Below are positions 23,597 to 33,288 of a stretch of DNA of 64,000 nucleotides, piece after piece (position 1 is the stretch's first letter; each line of letters begins with the position of its first letter). The position numbers were made by a program, and so were the translations under genes. The notes below the pieces were generated by a model. The model made no database searches. It saw only the letters and a program-made list of their open reading frames with translations, and had not been told where the DNA came from. The stretch spans positions 1 to 64,000 of the forward strand of contig NZ_JADWYM010000021.1 of assembly GCF_022414535.1 (NCBI RefSeq). Direction: 5' to 3'. This DNA comes from Streptomyces sp. MUM 2J. Its GTDB lineage: Bacteria > Actinomycetota > Actinomycetes > Streptomycetales > Streptomycetaceae.

Positions 23597-26422
23597 TTGT
23601 CCCCGACCAGCGAGACCGCGAACGGCGGGCGCCGACTCGTCATCGTCGAGTCGCCTGCCAAGGCGAAGACGATCAAGAGCTACCTCGGCCCCGGCTACAC
23701 CGTCGAGGCGAGCGTCGGGCACATCCGCGACCTTCCCAACGGCGCCGCCGAGGTGCCCGAGAAGTACACCGGTGAGGTCCGCCGCCTCGGCGTGGACGTC
23801 GAGCACGACTTCCAGCCGGTCTACGTCGTGAACGCCGACAAGAGGGCGCAGGTCAAGAAGCTCAAGGACCTGCTGAAGGAGTCCGACGAGCTCTACCTCG
23901 CCACCGATGAGGACCGCGAGGGCGAGGCCATCGCCTGGCACCTGCAGGAAGTCCTCAAGCCCAAGGTGCCGGTCAAGCGGATGGTCTTCCACGAGATCAC
24001 CAAGGCCGCGATCCAGGCCGCCGTGGCCAACCCGCGCCAGCTCAACCAGAAGCTCGTCGACGCCCAGGAGACCCGCCGCATCCTCGATCGCCTCTACGGC
24101 TACGAGGTGTCGCCGGTGCTGTGGAAGAAGGTCATGCCGAAGCTGTCGGCGGGCCGCGTCCAGTCCGTCGCCACCCGGCTCGTCGTCGAGCGGGAACGTG
24201 AGCGCATCGCGTTCCGCTCCGCCGAGTACTGGGACCTGACCGGCACCTTCTCCACCGGTCGTGCCGGGGACGCGTCCGACCCGTCGTCGCTGGTCGCCCG
24301 CCTGCAGACCGTCGACGGCCGGCGGATCGCGCAGGGCCGCGACTTCGACTCCCTGGGACAGCCCAAGAGCGCCGCCACCCTCCACCTCGACGAGGCGAAC
24401 GCCCGCGCCCTGGCCGCCGCCCTGGAGAACACGCAGTTCTCCGTGCGGTCCGTCGAGTCCAAGCCGTACCGCCGCTCTCCGTACGCCCCGTTCCGCACGA
24501 CGACGCTGCAGCAGGAGGCGAGCCGCAAGCTCGGCTTCGGTGCGAAGGCGACGATGCAGATCGCGCAGAAGCTGTACGAGAACGGCTACATCACGTACAT
24601 GCGTACGGACTCCACGACCCTCAGCGAAACGGCGGTCGCCGCCGCCCGCGCCCAGGTCACGCAGTTGTACGGCGCCCAGTACCTGCCCGACGCCCCGCGT
24701 ACCTACGCCGGCAAGGTGAAGAACGCGCAGGAGGCGCACGAGGCGATCCGCCCCTCGGGCGACCGCTTCCGCACGCCCGCCGAGACGGGTCTGACCGGCG
24801 ACCAGTTCAAGCTCTACGAGCTGATCTGGAAGCGGACCGTCGCCTCCCAGATGAAGGACGCGACCGGCAACAGCGTCACCGTGAAGATCGGCGGTACGTC
24901 CGCCGACGGACGGAACGTCGAGTTCAGCGCCTCCGGCAAGACGATCACCTTCCACGGCTTCCTGAAGGCCTACGTCGAGGGCGCCGACGACCCGAACGCC
25001 GAGCTGGACGACCGCGAGCGCCGGCTGCCGCAGGTCGCCGAGGGCGACGGGCTGACCGCCCAGGAGATCACCGCCGACGGCCACGCCACCAAGCCCCCGG
25101 CCCGCTACACCGAGGCCTCGCTGGTCAAGGAGCTGGAGGAGCGTGAGATCGGCCGTCCGTCGACGTACGCGTCGATCATCGGCACGATCCTGGACCGCGG
25201 CTACGTCTTCAAGAAGGGCACGGCCCTGGTGCCGTCCTTCCTGTCCTTCGCCGTGGTCAACCTTCTGGAGAAGCACTTCGGGCGGCTCGTCGACTACGAC
25301 TTCACCGCCAAGATGGAGGACGACCTCGACCGCATCGCCCGCGGTGAGGCCCAGGCCGTGCCGTGGCTGAGGCGTTTCTACTTCGGCGAGGGCACCACCA
25401 ACGGCACCGCGGCCGATGCCGGCAACGGTGACGGGGACCACCTCGGGGGCCTCAAGGAACTGGTGACCGACCTGGGCGCGATCGACGCCCGCGAGGTGTC
25501 GACGTTCCCCCTGGGCAACGACATCGTGCTGCGTGTGGGCCGCTACGGCCCTTACATCGAGCGGGGCGAGAAGGACACCGAGAAGCACCAGCGAGCCGAC
25601 GTCCCCGCGGACCTGGCGCCGGACGAGCTGACCCCCGAGCTGGCCGAGGAGCTCCTGGCCAGGGGCAGCGGGGAGCGGGTGCTGGGCACCGACCCGCAGC
25701 CGCCGCACCACGCGATCGTCGCCAAGGCCGGCCGCTTCGGGCCGTACGTCACGGAGGTGCTGCCCGAGGGCACGCCGAAGACCGGCAAGAACGCGGTGAA
25801 GCCTCGGACCGCGTCCCTGCTCAAGTCGATGTCCGTGGACACGGTCACCCTTGAGGACGCGCTGCGCCTGATGTCGCTCCCGCGGGTCGTCGGCACCGAC
25901 GCCGACGGACAGGAGATCACCGCGCAGAACGGCCGCTACGGTCCGTACCTGAAGAAGGGCACGGACTCGCGGTCGCTGCAGTCCGAGGAGCAGATCTTCA
26001 CGATCACGCTGGAGGAGGCGCTGGCGATCTACGCGCAGCCCAAGCAGCGCGGCCGTGCGGCGGCCAAGCCGCCGCTGAAGGAGCTGGGCGAGGACCCGGT
26101 CAGCGGCAAGCCGGTCGTGGTCAAGGACGGCCGCTTCGGGCCGTACGTCACCGACGGGGAGACCAACGCGACCCTCCGCTCCGGTGACAGCGTCGAGGCC
26201 GTCACCCCGGAGCGCGGGTTCGAGCTGCTCGCGGAGAAGCGCGCGAAGGGCCCGGCCAAGAAGACGGCGAAGAAGGCGGCGGCCAAGAAGACGACGACCG
26301 CGAAGAAGACCGCGGCGAAGAAGACGACGTCGGCGGCGAAGAAGACCACCGCCAAGAAGACCACGGCGAAGAAGACGACCGCCAAGAAGGCGACGGCCTC
26401 GCGGGCGGCGTCCGAGGACTGA
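23597..26422 (+). CDS. topA: DNA topoisomerase I with lysine-repeat tail
   Basis: 941 residues from TTG 23597, preceded by GGAGAGAAG. TOPRIM domain at the N-terminus (LVIVESPAKAKTIKSYLG; DEDREGEAIAWHL), catalytic Tyr334 in GYITYMRTDST, then C-terminal repeat domains with RFGPYV and RYGPYL motifs. The last about 55 residues are tandem Lys/Ala/Thr units of the type KKTAKKAAAKKTT. It relaxes negative supercoils. Zinc-finger Cys clusters seen in E. coli TopA are absent, as in other streptomycetes, where the lysine tail gives processivity. A TTGACA at 23490-23495 may be part of its promoter; the matching -10 is unclear. Confidence 0.97.
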   Translation: MSPTSETANGGRRLVIVESPAKAKTIKSYLGPGYTVEASVGHIRDLPNGAAEVPEKYTGEVRRLGVDVEHDFQPVYVVNADKRAQVKKLKDLLKESDELYLATDEDREGEAIAWHLQEVLKPKVPVKRMVFHEITKAAIQAAVANPRQLNQKLVDAQETRRILDRLYGYEVSPVLWKKVMPKLSAGRVQSVATRLVVERERERIAFRSAEYWDLTGTFSTGRAGDASDPSSLVARLQTVDGRRIAQGRDFDSLGQPKSAATLHLDEANARALAAALENTQFSVRSVESKPYRRSPYAPFRTTTLQQEASRKLGFGAKATMQIAQKLYENGYITYMRTDSTTLSETAVAAARAQVTQLYGAQYLPDAPRTYAGKVKNAQEAHEAIRPSGDRFRTPAETGLTGDQFKLYELIWKRTVASQMKDATGNSVTVKIGGTSADGRNVEFSASGKTITFHGFLKAYVEGADDPNAELDDRERRLPQVAEGDGLTAQEITADGHATKPPARYTEASLVKELEEREIGRPSTYASIIGTILDRGYVFKKGTALVPSFLSFAVVNLLEKHFGRLVDYDFTAKMEDDLDRIARGEAQAVPWLRRFYFGEGTTNGTAADAGNGDGDHLGGLKELVTDLGAIDAREVSTFPLGNDIVLRVGRYGPYIERGEKDTEKHQRADVPADLAPDELTPELAEELLARGSGERVLGTDPQPPHHAIVAKAGRFGPYVTEVLPEGTPKTGKNAVKPRTASLLKSMSVDTVTLEDALRLMSLPRVVGTDADGQEITAQNGRYGPYLKKGTDSRSLQSEEQIFTITLEEALAIYAQPKQRGRAAAKPPLKELGEDPVSGKPVVVKDGRFGPYVTDGETNATLRSGDSVEAVTPERGFELLAEKRAKGPAKKTAKKAAAKKTTTAKKTAAKKTTSAAKKTTAKKTTAKKTTAKKATASRAASED

Positions 26423-26435
26423 ACCCGGGTGTGCC

Positions 26436-26459
26436 GGGGGCCGGACGCAGCCGGCCTCC
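26436..26459 (+). terminator. 9-bp hairpin after topA
   Basis: GGGGGCCGG (26436-26444) pairs with CCGGCCTCC (26451-26459), including one G-U pair, around a 6-base loop, 13 bases past the topA stop. The rest of the gap to 26738 is GC-rich and without a gene. Confidence 0.65.
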
Positions 26460-26726
26460 GCGCCCGGTCCGGCCCACGCGTCCAGGCCACCCGGCCGCCG
26501 ACGTCTGCCGCCCGCCGGCTCGCGGCCCGCAGGCTCGCGGCCCGGCCCCTCCCGTGCTCCCGCGCCCCGTGCGCCGTTTCGCGGGACCGGGCCGGTCACG
26601 GGCGTCGCGTCCCGGGACAGGGCGGTGGTCCGGTTCCGTGTTCGCGAACAGAACGCCCCGGTCCCGCACGGGTTCCGGGGCGAGCGCGGGTTCGGTCGGG
26701 CGGTCCGGGTCGTCGGCCGGTCCCGA

Positions 26727-26732
26727 TAGGCT
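26727..26732 (+). promoter_or_regulatory. -10 box of a leaderless promoter for the tmk fusion gene
   Basis: TAGGCT lies exactly 6 bases before the ATG at 26739, and no Shine-Dalgarno is present. Transcription would start at or next to the A of the ATG. Confidence 0.6.
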
Positions 26733-26738
26733 GAAAGC

Positions 26739-29700
26739 ATGACGCGAGCCGAGCAGCCAACGGCCCCCACCCCTGCCCCGGACGACGCCCTGGTGGCGGA
26801 CTCCCGCGAGCGTGCCGTGCGCGCTCTGCTGCGCCGTCCGCAGCTCAAGCGGCTGTGGAGCGCGCAGCTCGTGAGCGGCGTCGGTGACATGCTGGCGCTC
26901 CTCGTCCTGGTCGTCCTCGCCCTCCAGGCGGCGGTCGTCGAGGATTCCTTCGGCGGCGGCTATCGGGGCGCGGCGTTCGCAGTGGCGATCGTCTTCGGGG
27001 TGCGGATCCTCGCGACCCTGCTGTTCGGAGCGGTCCTTCTGGGGCCGCTCACCTCGTTGACCTCCCAGGAAGGCCCTCTCGACCGGCGCTGGACCATGGT
27101 CGGCGCCGACGGGCTGCGGGCCGTGCTGCTCATCGTGGCGCCGCTGTGGATCGACTGGATGCCGGACGACGCCCTCGCCTTCCTGCTCGGCACCGTCTTC
27201 GCCGTCGGGATCGCCGAGCGGCTGTGGACGGTGTGCCGGGAGAGCGCGGCGCCCTCCCTGCTGCCGGCCCCGCCGCCGGAGGGAGCCACGGTACGGCCGC
27301 TGCCCGACCACATGGACGCCCTGCGCCGCCTGTCCTTGCGCACCGGGTTCGTCGTGGTCCCGCTCGCCGCCGCCGCCCTGGTCGCCGCCGGGCTGCTGAA
27401 CAACCTGCTGGGCGCCGGCATCGCCTGGTTCTCCCAGCACCAGGCAGCCCTCGGCTCGTACGTGGCGGCCGGACTGTTCGCCGCCTCCCTGTCCGTGCTG
27501 ACGTTCCTGGAGCTGCCCGGGGCGCGCACCCCCCGTGCGCGGTCGCCGCTGGAGGGCCTGCGCCGCCCCCGGACCGGCTCGGGCGTCGACAAGGGCCGCA
27601 CCGGCGCGATCCCGCTGCTGGTGCTCGCCTGCGCGGCGGTCGCCGGGGCGATCTCTGCAGCCGTCGGCGTGGCGGTGCTGCACGCCGCGGACCTGGGCGG
27701 CGGGCCGGTGCTGTACGGGCTGCTGGTGCTCGCCCTGACCGGAGGCGTCGTCGTCGGTATCCGCACGGCCCCCGCGATCGTGCCCGCGCTGTCCAGGCGC
27801 CGACTGCTGGCGCTCGCCCTCGCCTTCACCGGCGTCGCCCTGCTCGCCGCCGGTCTCGTCCCGGACGTCACCACGGTGCTGCTGATCGACGTGCTGGCCG
27901 GCGTCGGCGCCGGCGTGGCCGCCAACACCGGGCACACCCTGCTCGACCAGGAGGCGGAGGACTACCGGCGCCCGCGCACGACCGAGCACCTGCACGCCGT
28001 CGTCCGGGTCTTCGTGGCGCTCGGGGCGGTGATCGCACCGCTCGTCGCGGCGCTCATCGGCCCGCACCGGCTGGAGAGCGGCAGGTTCGTCTTCGCGCAC
28101 GGCGGTGCGGCGTTCACCCTGATGCTCGTCGGCGCGCTGCTGCTGCCGGTGGCCGCGCTGGTGCTGGCCAAGGTCGACGACCGCTCCGGTGTGCCGCTGC
28201 GGCAGGATCTCAAGGACGCCCTGCTCGGCGGCGACGACCCGGCGCAGGAGCCCGCGGGTTCCGGGTTCTTCATCGCGCTGGAGGGCGGCGACGGCGCCGG
28301 CAAGTCCACGCAGGCCGAGGCGCTCGCCGAGTGGATCCGGGGCAAGGGCCACGAGGTCGTGCTCACCCGCGAGCCGGGGGCGACCCCGGTCGGCAAGCGG
28401 CTGCGCTCGATCCTGCTGGACGTGTCGTCGGCGGGACTGTCGCACCGCGCCGAGGCGCTGCTGTACGCCGCCGACCGGGCGGAGCACGTCGACACCGTCG
28501 TCCGGCCCGCCCTGGAGCGGGGCGCGGTGGTGATCTCCGACCGGTACATCGACTCCTCCGTGGCCTACCAGGGTGCGGGCCGCGACCTGTCGCCGACCGA
28601 GATCGCCCGCATCAACCGCTGGGCGACCGACGGCCTGGTGCCGCATCTGACGGTGCTGCTGGACGTCGCGCCGGAGACAGCCCGTGAGCGGTTCACCGAG
28701 GCGCCCGACCGGCTGGAGTCGGAGCCCGCCGAGTTCCACGCGCGCGTGCGGTCCGGCTTCCTCACCCTCGCCGCGGCCGATCCCGGCCGCTATCTGGTGG
28801 TGGACGCGGGACAGGAGCCGGAGTCCGTCACCACCGTCATCCGGCACCGGCTCGACCAGGTGCTGCCGCTGTCCGAGGCCGAGATCCAGGCCCAGGAGGA
28901 GGCACGCCGCCGGGCCGAGGAGGAGGCCCGCCGCAAGGCCGAGGAGGAAGCGGCCCGCAAGGCCGAGGAGGAGCGCCTGGAGCGCGAGCGCGAGGAGCAG
29001 CTCGCCCGGCTGCGTGCCGAGGAGGAGGAACGCAAGCGGCGCGAGCTGGAGGAGGCGCAGCGGCGCGAGGCCGAACGGCAGGCGGAGGAGGCCCGGCAGC
29101 GGGCCGAGGAAGCGAGCCGGCGCGCGGAGGAGGAGCGGCAGCGGCTCCTCGCCGAGGAGAAGGCCCGTGCCGAGGAGGAGGCCCGCCGCAGGGCCGACGA
29201 GGAACGGCGCCGTCGGCAGGCCGAGGAGGAGGCCCGGCTTCGGGCCGAGGCCGAGGCGCTGCGTCTGGAGAAGCAGCGCAAGGCCGAGGAGGCGCTGCTG
29301 CGTGCGGAGGAGGCCCGCCGGGCCGCCGAGGAGGCGGCATCCGCCGCGCAGGCCGGCCCGAAGCCGCTGCCCCCGGCGGTGACCCGGGAGGCGGCGACCG
29401 TGCCGACGCCGGTCGTGGAGCCCGGGCGGACCGGGCGGGGGACCGACGCCGCCCGCACCGACGGCTCCGCGGAGGCCGATCGCGCCACCGGCACGTCCGG
29501 TGTGCCTGACTCGGACTCCGAGGTGACTGCCGAGCTGCCGCAGCCGCCGGCGCCGTCGAGAGCGGCCGACGAGACGGCGGTGCTGCCGCCGGTGCCGCCG
29601 GGTGCCGCGGACGAGACGGCGGTGCTGCCGCCGGTGCCGCCGGGTGCCGCCGACGACACCGCCGTGCTGCCTCCCGTGCGGGAGGAGGACGCCGGGGACC

Positions 29701-29954
29701 GCGTGCCGCCGGGCTTCTTCCGGGACGGGCCGCGGGACGCGGGCCCGGCCGGCCACGGCGAGGACCGCACCCGCGAGATGCCCCGGATCGACGCCGACGA
29801 CGCACCCCGCAGGCGGCAGCGGCCCGACTGGGCCGAGGAGACACCGCTGGACGACCTGCCGACGCTGGCCGACGAACTGCTCGGCCCGCGCGGGGACGGG
29901 GACGACACCGGCGACGACCCGCGGGGCGGACGCGGCCGGGGACGGCGGCGCTGA
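26739..29954 (+). CDS. tmk: MFS-like membrane domain fused to thymidylate kinase and a coiled-coil tail
   Basis: 1071 residues in three parts. Residues about 30-490 hold some 12 hydrophobic segments of an MFS-type transporter. Residues about 510-710 are a full thymidylate kinase: P-loop EGGDGAGKST, the TREPGATPVG loop, and DRYIDSSVAYQGAGR. Residues about 711-870 are an unbroken Glu/Arg/Ala coiled coil rich in RAEEEARR units, followed by an acidic, Pro-rich tail with repeats of DETAVLPPVPPGAA. The kinase makes dTDP from dTMP for DNA synthesis; here it would be held at the membrane. The gene follows topA and precedes the clamp-loader gene, so the locus is devoted to replication. A frameshift is not the explanation, since one frame runs throughout. 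Confidence 0.9.
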   Translation: MTRAEQPTAPTPAPDDALVADSRERAVRALLRRPQLKRLWSAQLVSGVGDMLALLVLVVLALQAAVVEDSFGGGYRGAAFAVAIVFGVRILATLLFGAVLLGPLTSLTSQEGPLDRRWTMVGADGLRAVLLIVAPLWIDWMPDDALAFLLGTVFAVGIAERLWTVCRESAAPSLLPAPPPEGATVRPLPDHMDALRRLSLRTGFVVVPLAAAALVAAGLLNNLLGAGIAWFSQHQAALGSYVAAGLFAASLSVLTFLELPGARTPRARSPLEGLRRPRTGSGVDKGRTGAIPLLVLACAAVAGAISAAVGVAVLHAADLGGGPVLYGLLVLALTGGVVVGIRTAPAIVPALSRRRLLALALAFTGVALLAAGLVPDVTTVLLIDVLAGVGAGVAANTGHTLLDQEAEDYRRPRTTEHLHAVVRVFVALGAVIAPLVAALIGPHRLESGRFVFAHGGAAFTLMLVGALLLPVAALVLAKVDDRSGVPLRQDLKDALLGGDDPAQEPAGSGFFIALEGGDGAGKSTQAEALAEWIRGKGHEVVLTREPGATPVGKRLRSILLDVSSAGLSHRAEALLYAADRAEHVDTVVRPALERGAVVISDRYIDSSVAYQGAGRDLSPTEIARINRWATDGLVPHLTVLLDVAPETARERFTEAPDRLESEPAEFHARVRSGFLTLAAADPGRYLVVDAGQEPESVTTVIRHRLDQVLPLSEAEIQAQEEARRRAEEEARRKAEEEAARKAEEERLEREREEQLARLRAEEEERKRRELEEAQRREAERQAEEARQRAEEASRRAEEERQRLLAEEKARAEEEARRRADEERRRRQAEEEARLRAEAEALRLEKQRKAEEALLRAEEARRAAEEAASAAQAGPKPLPPAVTREAATVPTPVVEPGRTGRGTDAARTDGSAEADRATGTSGVPDSDSEVTAELPQPPAPSRAADETAVLPPVPPGAADETAVLPPVPPGAADDTAVLPPVREEDAGDRVPPGFFRDGPRDAGPAGHGEDRTREMPRIDADDAPRRRQRPDWAEETPLDDLPTLADELLGPRGDGDDTGDDPRGGRGRGRRR

Positions 29955-30065
29955 CGGACGGCGTCGCCGCGGCGACGGCGGACCCGTCCCGTGGCCGGTG
30001 CTGTCGGTGGGGCCCCGCACAATGGATGCCGCAGGGTGTGAAGTGACGGAAAGGCGGCGTGACCC

Positions 30066-31271
30066 ATGACCGTGTGGGACGACCTCGTCGGGCAGGCGCG
30101 GGTGAGCGAGCAGCTCGCCGCCGCTGCCCGGGACGCCGACGCCCTGGTCACCGCCGCCGCGGCGGACGCGCCGCCGCCGGAGGCGTCGAAGATGACGCAC
30201 GCCTGGCTGTTCACCGGCCCGCCCGGAGCGGGGCACGTCCACGCGGCGTGTGCCTTCGCCGCGGCGCTGCAGTGCGTGAGCCCCGACCGGGCGCTCGGCG
30301 GCGCCCCCGGGTGCGGCTTCTGCGACGGTTGCCACACGGCCCTGATCGGCACCCACGCCGACGTCACCACGGTCGCCGCCGTCGGCACGCAGATCCTCGC
30401 CGAGGACATGCGCGACACGGTTCGCAAGTCCTTCACGTCCCCGGCGAACGGCCGCTGGCAGATCATCCTCGTCCAGGACGCCGAGCGGCTGAACGAGAAG
30501 TCCGCCAACGCGGTCCTCAAGGCGGTCGAGGAGCCCGCCCCGCGCACGGTGTGGCTGCTGTGCGCGCCGTCGATCGAGGACGTCCTGCCCACGATCCGCT
30601 CCCGCTGCCGCCACCTCACCCTGAGTACGCCGTCGGTCCATGCGGTCGCGGACATGCTGGTACGCCGCGAGGGCGTCGAACCCGATGTCGCCGCTGCCGC
30701 CGCCCGCGCCACGCAGGGGCACGTCGACCGGGCCCGCCGCCTGGCCACCGACCCGGCCGCCCGTGAGCGCCGCGCCGCCGTGCTCAAGCTGCCCCTGCGC
30801 GTCGAGGAGGTCGGCGGCTGCCTCCGGGCCGCCCAGGAACTGGTGGACGCCGCGGCGGAGGACGCCAAGGCCCTCGCGGAGGAACTCGACGCCAAGGAGA
30901 CCGAGGAGCTCAAGGCCGCGCTCGGCGCGGCCCAGGGCGGCCGGCTGCCGCGTGGTACGGCCGGCGTGATGAAGGACCTGGAGGACAAGCAGAAGCGGCG
31001 CCGTACGCGCACCCAGCGCGACAGCCTCGATCTCGCGCTGACCGACCTCACCGCGTTCTACCGTGACGTCCTCGCCCTCCAGCTCGGCTCCCGCGTCGCC
31101 ATCGCCAACGCGGACGCGGAGGACGCGCTGGAACGCGCCGCCCGCACCGGCGGCCCCGAGGCCACGCTGCGCCGCATCGAGGCGATCGGCGCGTGCCGGG
31201 AGGCCCTGGACCGCAACGTGGCTCCGCTGCTGGCGGTGGAGGCGATGACGATGGCCCTCAGAGCGGGCTGA
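30066..31271 (+). CDS. holB: DNA polymerase III subunit delta-prime
   Basis: 401 residues. The clamp-loader AAA+ fold starts with VWDDLVGQARV and WLFTGPPGAGHVHAACAFA, has the four-Cys zinc module CVSP...GCGFCDGC, the sensor region VQDAERLNEKSANAVLKAVEEP and the SRC motif RSRCRHLTL. Delta-prime is the stator of the clamp loader that places the sliding clamp on DNA. The P-loop position carries GAGHV rather than GKT, so ATP binding is unlikely, as in E. coli delta-prime. A CACAAT box at 30018-30023 may drive it. A short hairpin, GCGGGC (31263-31268) with GCCCGC (31272-31277), straddles the stop codon. Confidence 0.92.
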   Translation: MTVWDDLVGQARVSEQLAAAARDADALVTAAAADAPPPEASKMTHAWLFTGPPGAGHVHAACAFAAALQCVSPDRALGGAPGCGFCDGCHTALIGTHADVTTVAAVGTQILAEDMRDTVRKSFTSPANGRWQIILVQDAERLNEKSANAVLKAVEEPAPRTVWLLCAPSIEDVLPTIRSRCRHLTLSTPSVHAVADMLVRREGVEPDVAAAAARATQGHVDRARRLATDPAARERRAAVLKLPLRVEEVGGCLRAAQELVDAAAEDAKALAEELDAKETEELKAALGAAQGGRLPRGTAGVMKDLEDKQKRRRTRTQRDSLDLALTDLTAFYRDVLALQLGSRVAIANADAEDALERAARTGGPEATLRRIEAIGACREALDRNVAPLLAVEAMTMALRAG

Positions 31272-31518
31272 GCCCGCGACGACGGCGGCCGGGACGCCAG
31301 TGGGGGTGCCCCAGGGACCCGGGGTGTGACCCCGTGGTGCGGCCTTGTCACAGCCGCGTGGCGCGGATCGACGGGCGGGCCCCCACCCGGGAGCGCGGTC
31401 ACGGTCGTCGCCCCGGTGCCGCTGCCGCCGCGAGGGTGACCGGCGTCCGTGACGGTTGACGGTATCCCTCGTCCGAAGCACGTCGCCCACGGAGAGCACC
31501 TGTGCCGTCGCGCAGAGT

Positions 31519-31524
31519 TACGCT
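31519..31524 (+). promoter_or_regulatory. -10 box of a leaderless promoter for the secreted peptidase
   Basis: TACGCT ends 6 bases before the ATG at 31531, with no Shine-Dalgarno between. It excludes the longer frame that begins at 31456. Confidence 0.55.
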
Positions 31525-31530
31525 CGCGGA

Positions 31531-33099
31531 ATGCACACACGGCGCGTTCCCCGCAGGCCCCGCACCGCCCTCGTCCTGGCCGCCGCCCTGCTCGTCTCCG
31601 CCTGCTCGGCCGGCGGACCGTCCGGCACCGCCGCCTCCACCGCGGCCCGGGCCGCGGTGCTGGCCGCCCTGCCCGCGGCGACGCCGGGCGAGCTGGCGCC
31701 GTACTACGGGCAGAAGCCGGACTGGAGCGAGTGCGGCGTGCCCGGCTTCGAGTGCGCCACGCTGAAGGCCCCGCTCGACTACGCCGACCCGTCCGCGGGG
31801 GAGGTGCGGCTGGCCGTCGCCCGCAAGAAGGCCACCGGCCCCGGCAAGCGCATCGGCTCCCTCCTGGTCAATCCCGGCGGCCCGGGCGGCTCCGCGATCG
31901 GCTACCTCCAGCAGTACGCCGCGATCGGCTACCCCGCCGAGGTACGCGCCCGCTACGACATGGTGGCCGTCGACCCACGGGGTGTCGCCCGCAGCGAGCC
32001 GGTCGAGTGCCTCGGCGGGCCCGCGATGGACGCGTACACGCAGACCGACAGCACCCCCGACGACGCCCGGGAGACGAAGGAGCTGGTCGACGCGTACAAG
32101 GAGTTCGCCGAGGGGTGCGGGGCCCGCTCCGCGCGGTTGCTGCACCACGTCTCCACCGTGGAGGCGGCCCGCGACATGGACATCGTGCGCGCGGCGCTCG
32201 GCGACCGGAGGCTGACGTACGTGGGCGCGTCGTACGGCACGTTCCTCGGGGCGACGTACGCCGGGCTCTTCCCCGGGCGGGTGGGGCGGCTGGTGCTGGA
32301 CGGGGCCATCGATCCGTCGCTGCCGGCCCGCCGGATGAACCTGGAGCAGACGGCGGGGTTCGAGACGGCGTTCCGGGCGTTCACGCAGGACTGCGCGAGT
32401 CGTCCCGACTGCCCGCTGGGCACCGATGCCGCCGATGCGGGCCGGAGGCTCAAGGCGTTCTTCGGCGAGCTCGACGCCCGCCCCCTCCCCACCGGGGACG
32501 CCGACGGCCGGGTGCTCGGCGAGGCCCTCGCCACCACGGGCGTGATCGCCGCGATGTACGACGAGGGAGCCTGGGAGCAGTTGCGCGAGGCGCTGACCTC
32601 GGCGATGAAGGAGCACGATGGAGCGGGCCTGCTGATGCTGTCGGACAGCTACTACGAGCGTGACGCCGGGGCCCGTTACAGCAACCTGATGTTCGCCAAC
32701 GCCGCCGTGAACTGCCTGGACCTCCCGCCCGCCTTCGACGGCCCCGATGCGGTGCGCAAGGCCCTCCCCGACTTCGAGAAGGCGTCCCCGGTCTTCGGGG
32801 AGGGCCTGGCCTGGGCCTCGCTGAACTGCACGTACTGGCCGGTGCGGCCCAGCGGCGAGCCGCACCGCATCACGGCCGAGGGTGCCGCGCCGATCGTGGT
32901 CGTCGGCACCACCCGCGACCCCGCGACCCCGTACCGCTGGGCGCGGGCCCTCGCCGGCCAGCTGTCCTCCGCCCGCCTGCTCACCTACGAGGGCGACGGG
33001 CACACCGCGTACGGCCGCGGCAGCGCCTGCATCGACTCCGCGATCGACGGGTACCTGCTGCACGGGACACCTCCGGCAAAGGGAAAGCGCTGCTCGTAG
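31531..33099 (+). CDS. Secreted tripeptidyl aminopeptidase-like lipoprotein (alpha/beta hydrolase)
   Basis: 522 residues. The signal peptide ends with LLVSACSAGG, a lipobox, so the enzyme is exported and probably lipid-anchored. The alpha/beta hydrolase core has an oxyanion loop VNPGGPGGSA, nucleophile Ser234 in GASYGTFLG, Asp463 in TTRDPATPY and His491 in GDGHTAY. The C-terminal TAP-like domain with paired Cys residues is typical of the streptomycete SlpD/SlpE/Tap group, which removes tripeptides from protein N-termini in the envelope. The start at 31531 is supported by the leaderless promoter. It is separate from the replication genes before it and is followed by tRNA-Thr. Confidence 0.88.
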   Translation: MHTRRVPRRPRTALVLAAALLVSACSAGGPSGTAASTAARAAVLAALPAATPGELAPYYGQKPDWSECGVPGFECATLKAPLDYADPSAGEVRLAVARKKATGPGKRIGSLLVNPGGPGGSAIGYLQQYAAIGYPAEVRARYDMVAVDPRGVARSEPVECLGGPAMDAYTQTDSTPDDARETKELVDAYKEFAEGCGARSARLLHHVSTVEAARDMDIVRAALGDRRLTYVGASYGTFLGATYAGLFPGRVGRLVLDGAIDPSLPARRMNLEQTAGFETAFRAFTQDCASRPDCPLGTDAADAGRRLKAFFGELDARPLPTGDADGRVLGEALATTGVIAAMYDEGAWEQLREALTSAMKEHDGAGLLMLSDSYYERDAGARYSNLMFANAAVNCLDLPPAFDGPDAVRKALPDFEKASPVFGEGLAWASLNCTYWPVRPSGEPHRITAEGAAPIVVVGTTRDPATPYRWARALAGQLSSARLLTYEGDGHTAYGRGSACIDSAIDGYLLHGTPPAKGKRCS

Positions 33100-33163
33100 C
33101 CGCCGCCACCGGCCCTGGAATCCCCCGTTCCGAGGCCGGTGCGAAGCACCCCCGGAAACTGTG

Positions 33164-33169
33164 TAGACT
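33164..33169 (+). promoter_or_regulatory. -10 box upstream of tRNA-Thr
   Basis: TAGACT lies 38 bases before the mature 5' end of the tRNA. No good -35 match at 17-18 bases. Confidence 0.45.
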
Positions 33170-33207
33170 TACCGACGTTGTTGATCGCACGATGGTGCGG
33201 GCAGCGC

Positions 33208-33284
33208 GCCGCTTTAGCTCAGATGGCCAGAGCAACGCACTCGTAATGCGTAGGTCTCGGGTTCGAATCCCGAAAGCGGCTCCA
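33208..33284 (+). tRNA. tRNA-Thr (anticodon CGT)
   Basis: A full cloverleaf: acceptor GCCGCTT/AAGCGGC, D-arm with AGCTC...GAGC, anticodon stem ACGCA/TGCGT with loop CTCGTAA (anticodon CGT, reading ACG), T-arm GGGTTCGAATCCC, discriminator T and an encoded CCA at 33282-33284. Such tRNA 3' ends are common integration sites, but no integrase gene or duplicated 3' end is seen here. Confidence 0.97.
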
Positions 33285-33288
33285 CTCC

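Noticed and set aside
23390..26890. A 1166-codon minus-strand frame opposite topA
   Set aside because: Artefact of the strong third-position GC bias of topA; no domain, no ribosome binding site.
26202..31499. A 1765-codon open frame on the minus strand
   Set aside because: It is the shadow of tmk and holB. The translation is Arg/Gly/Leu-rich without domains, and both plus-strand genes are certain.
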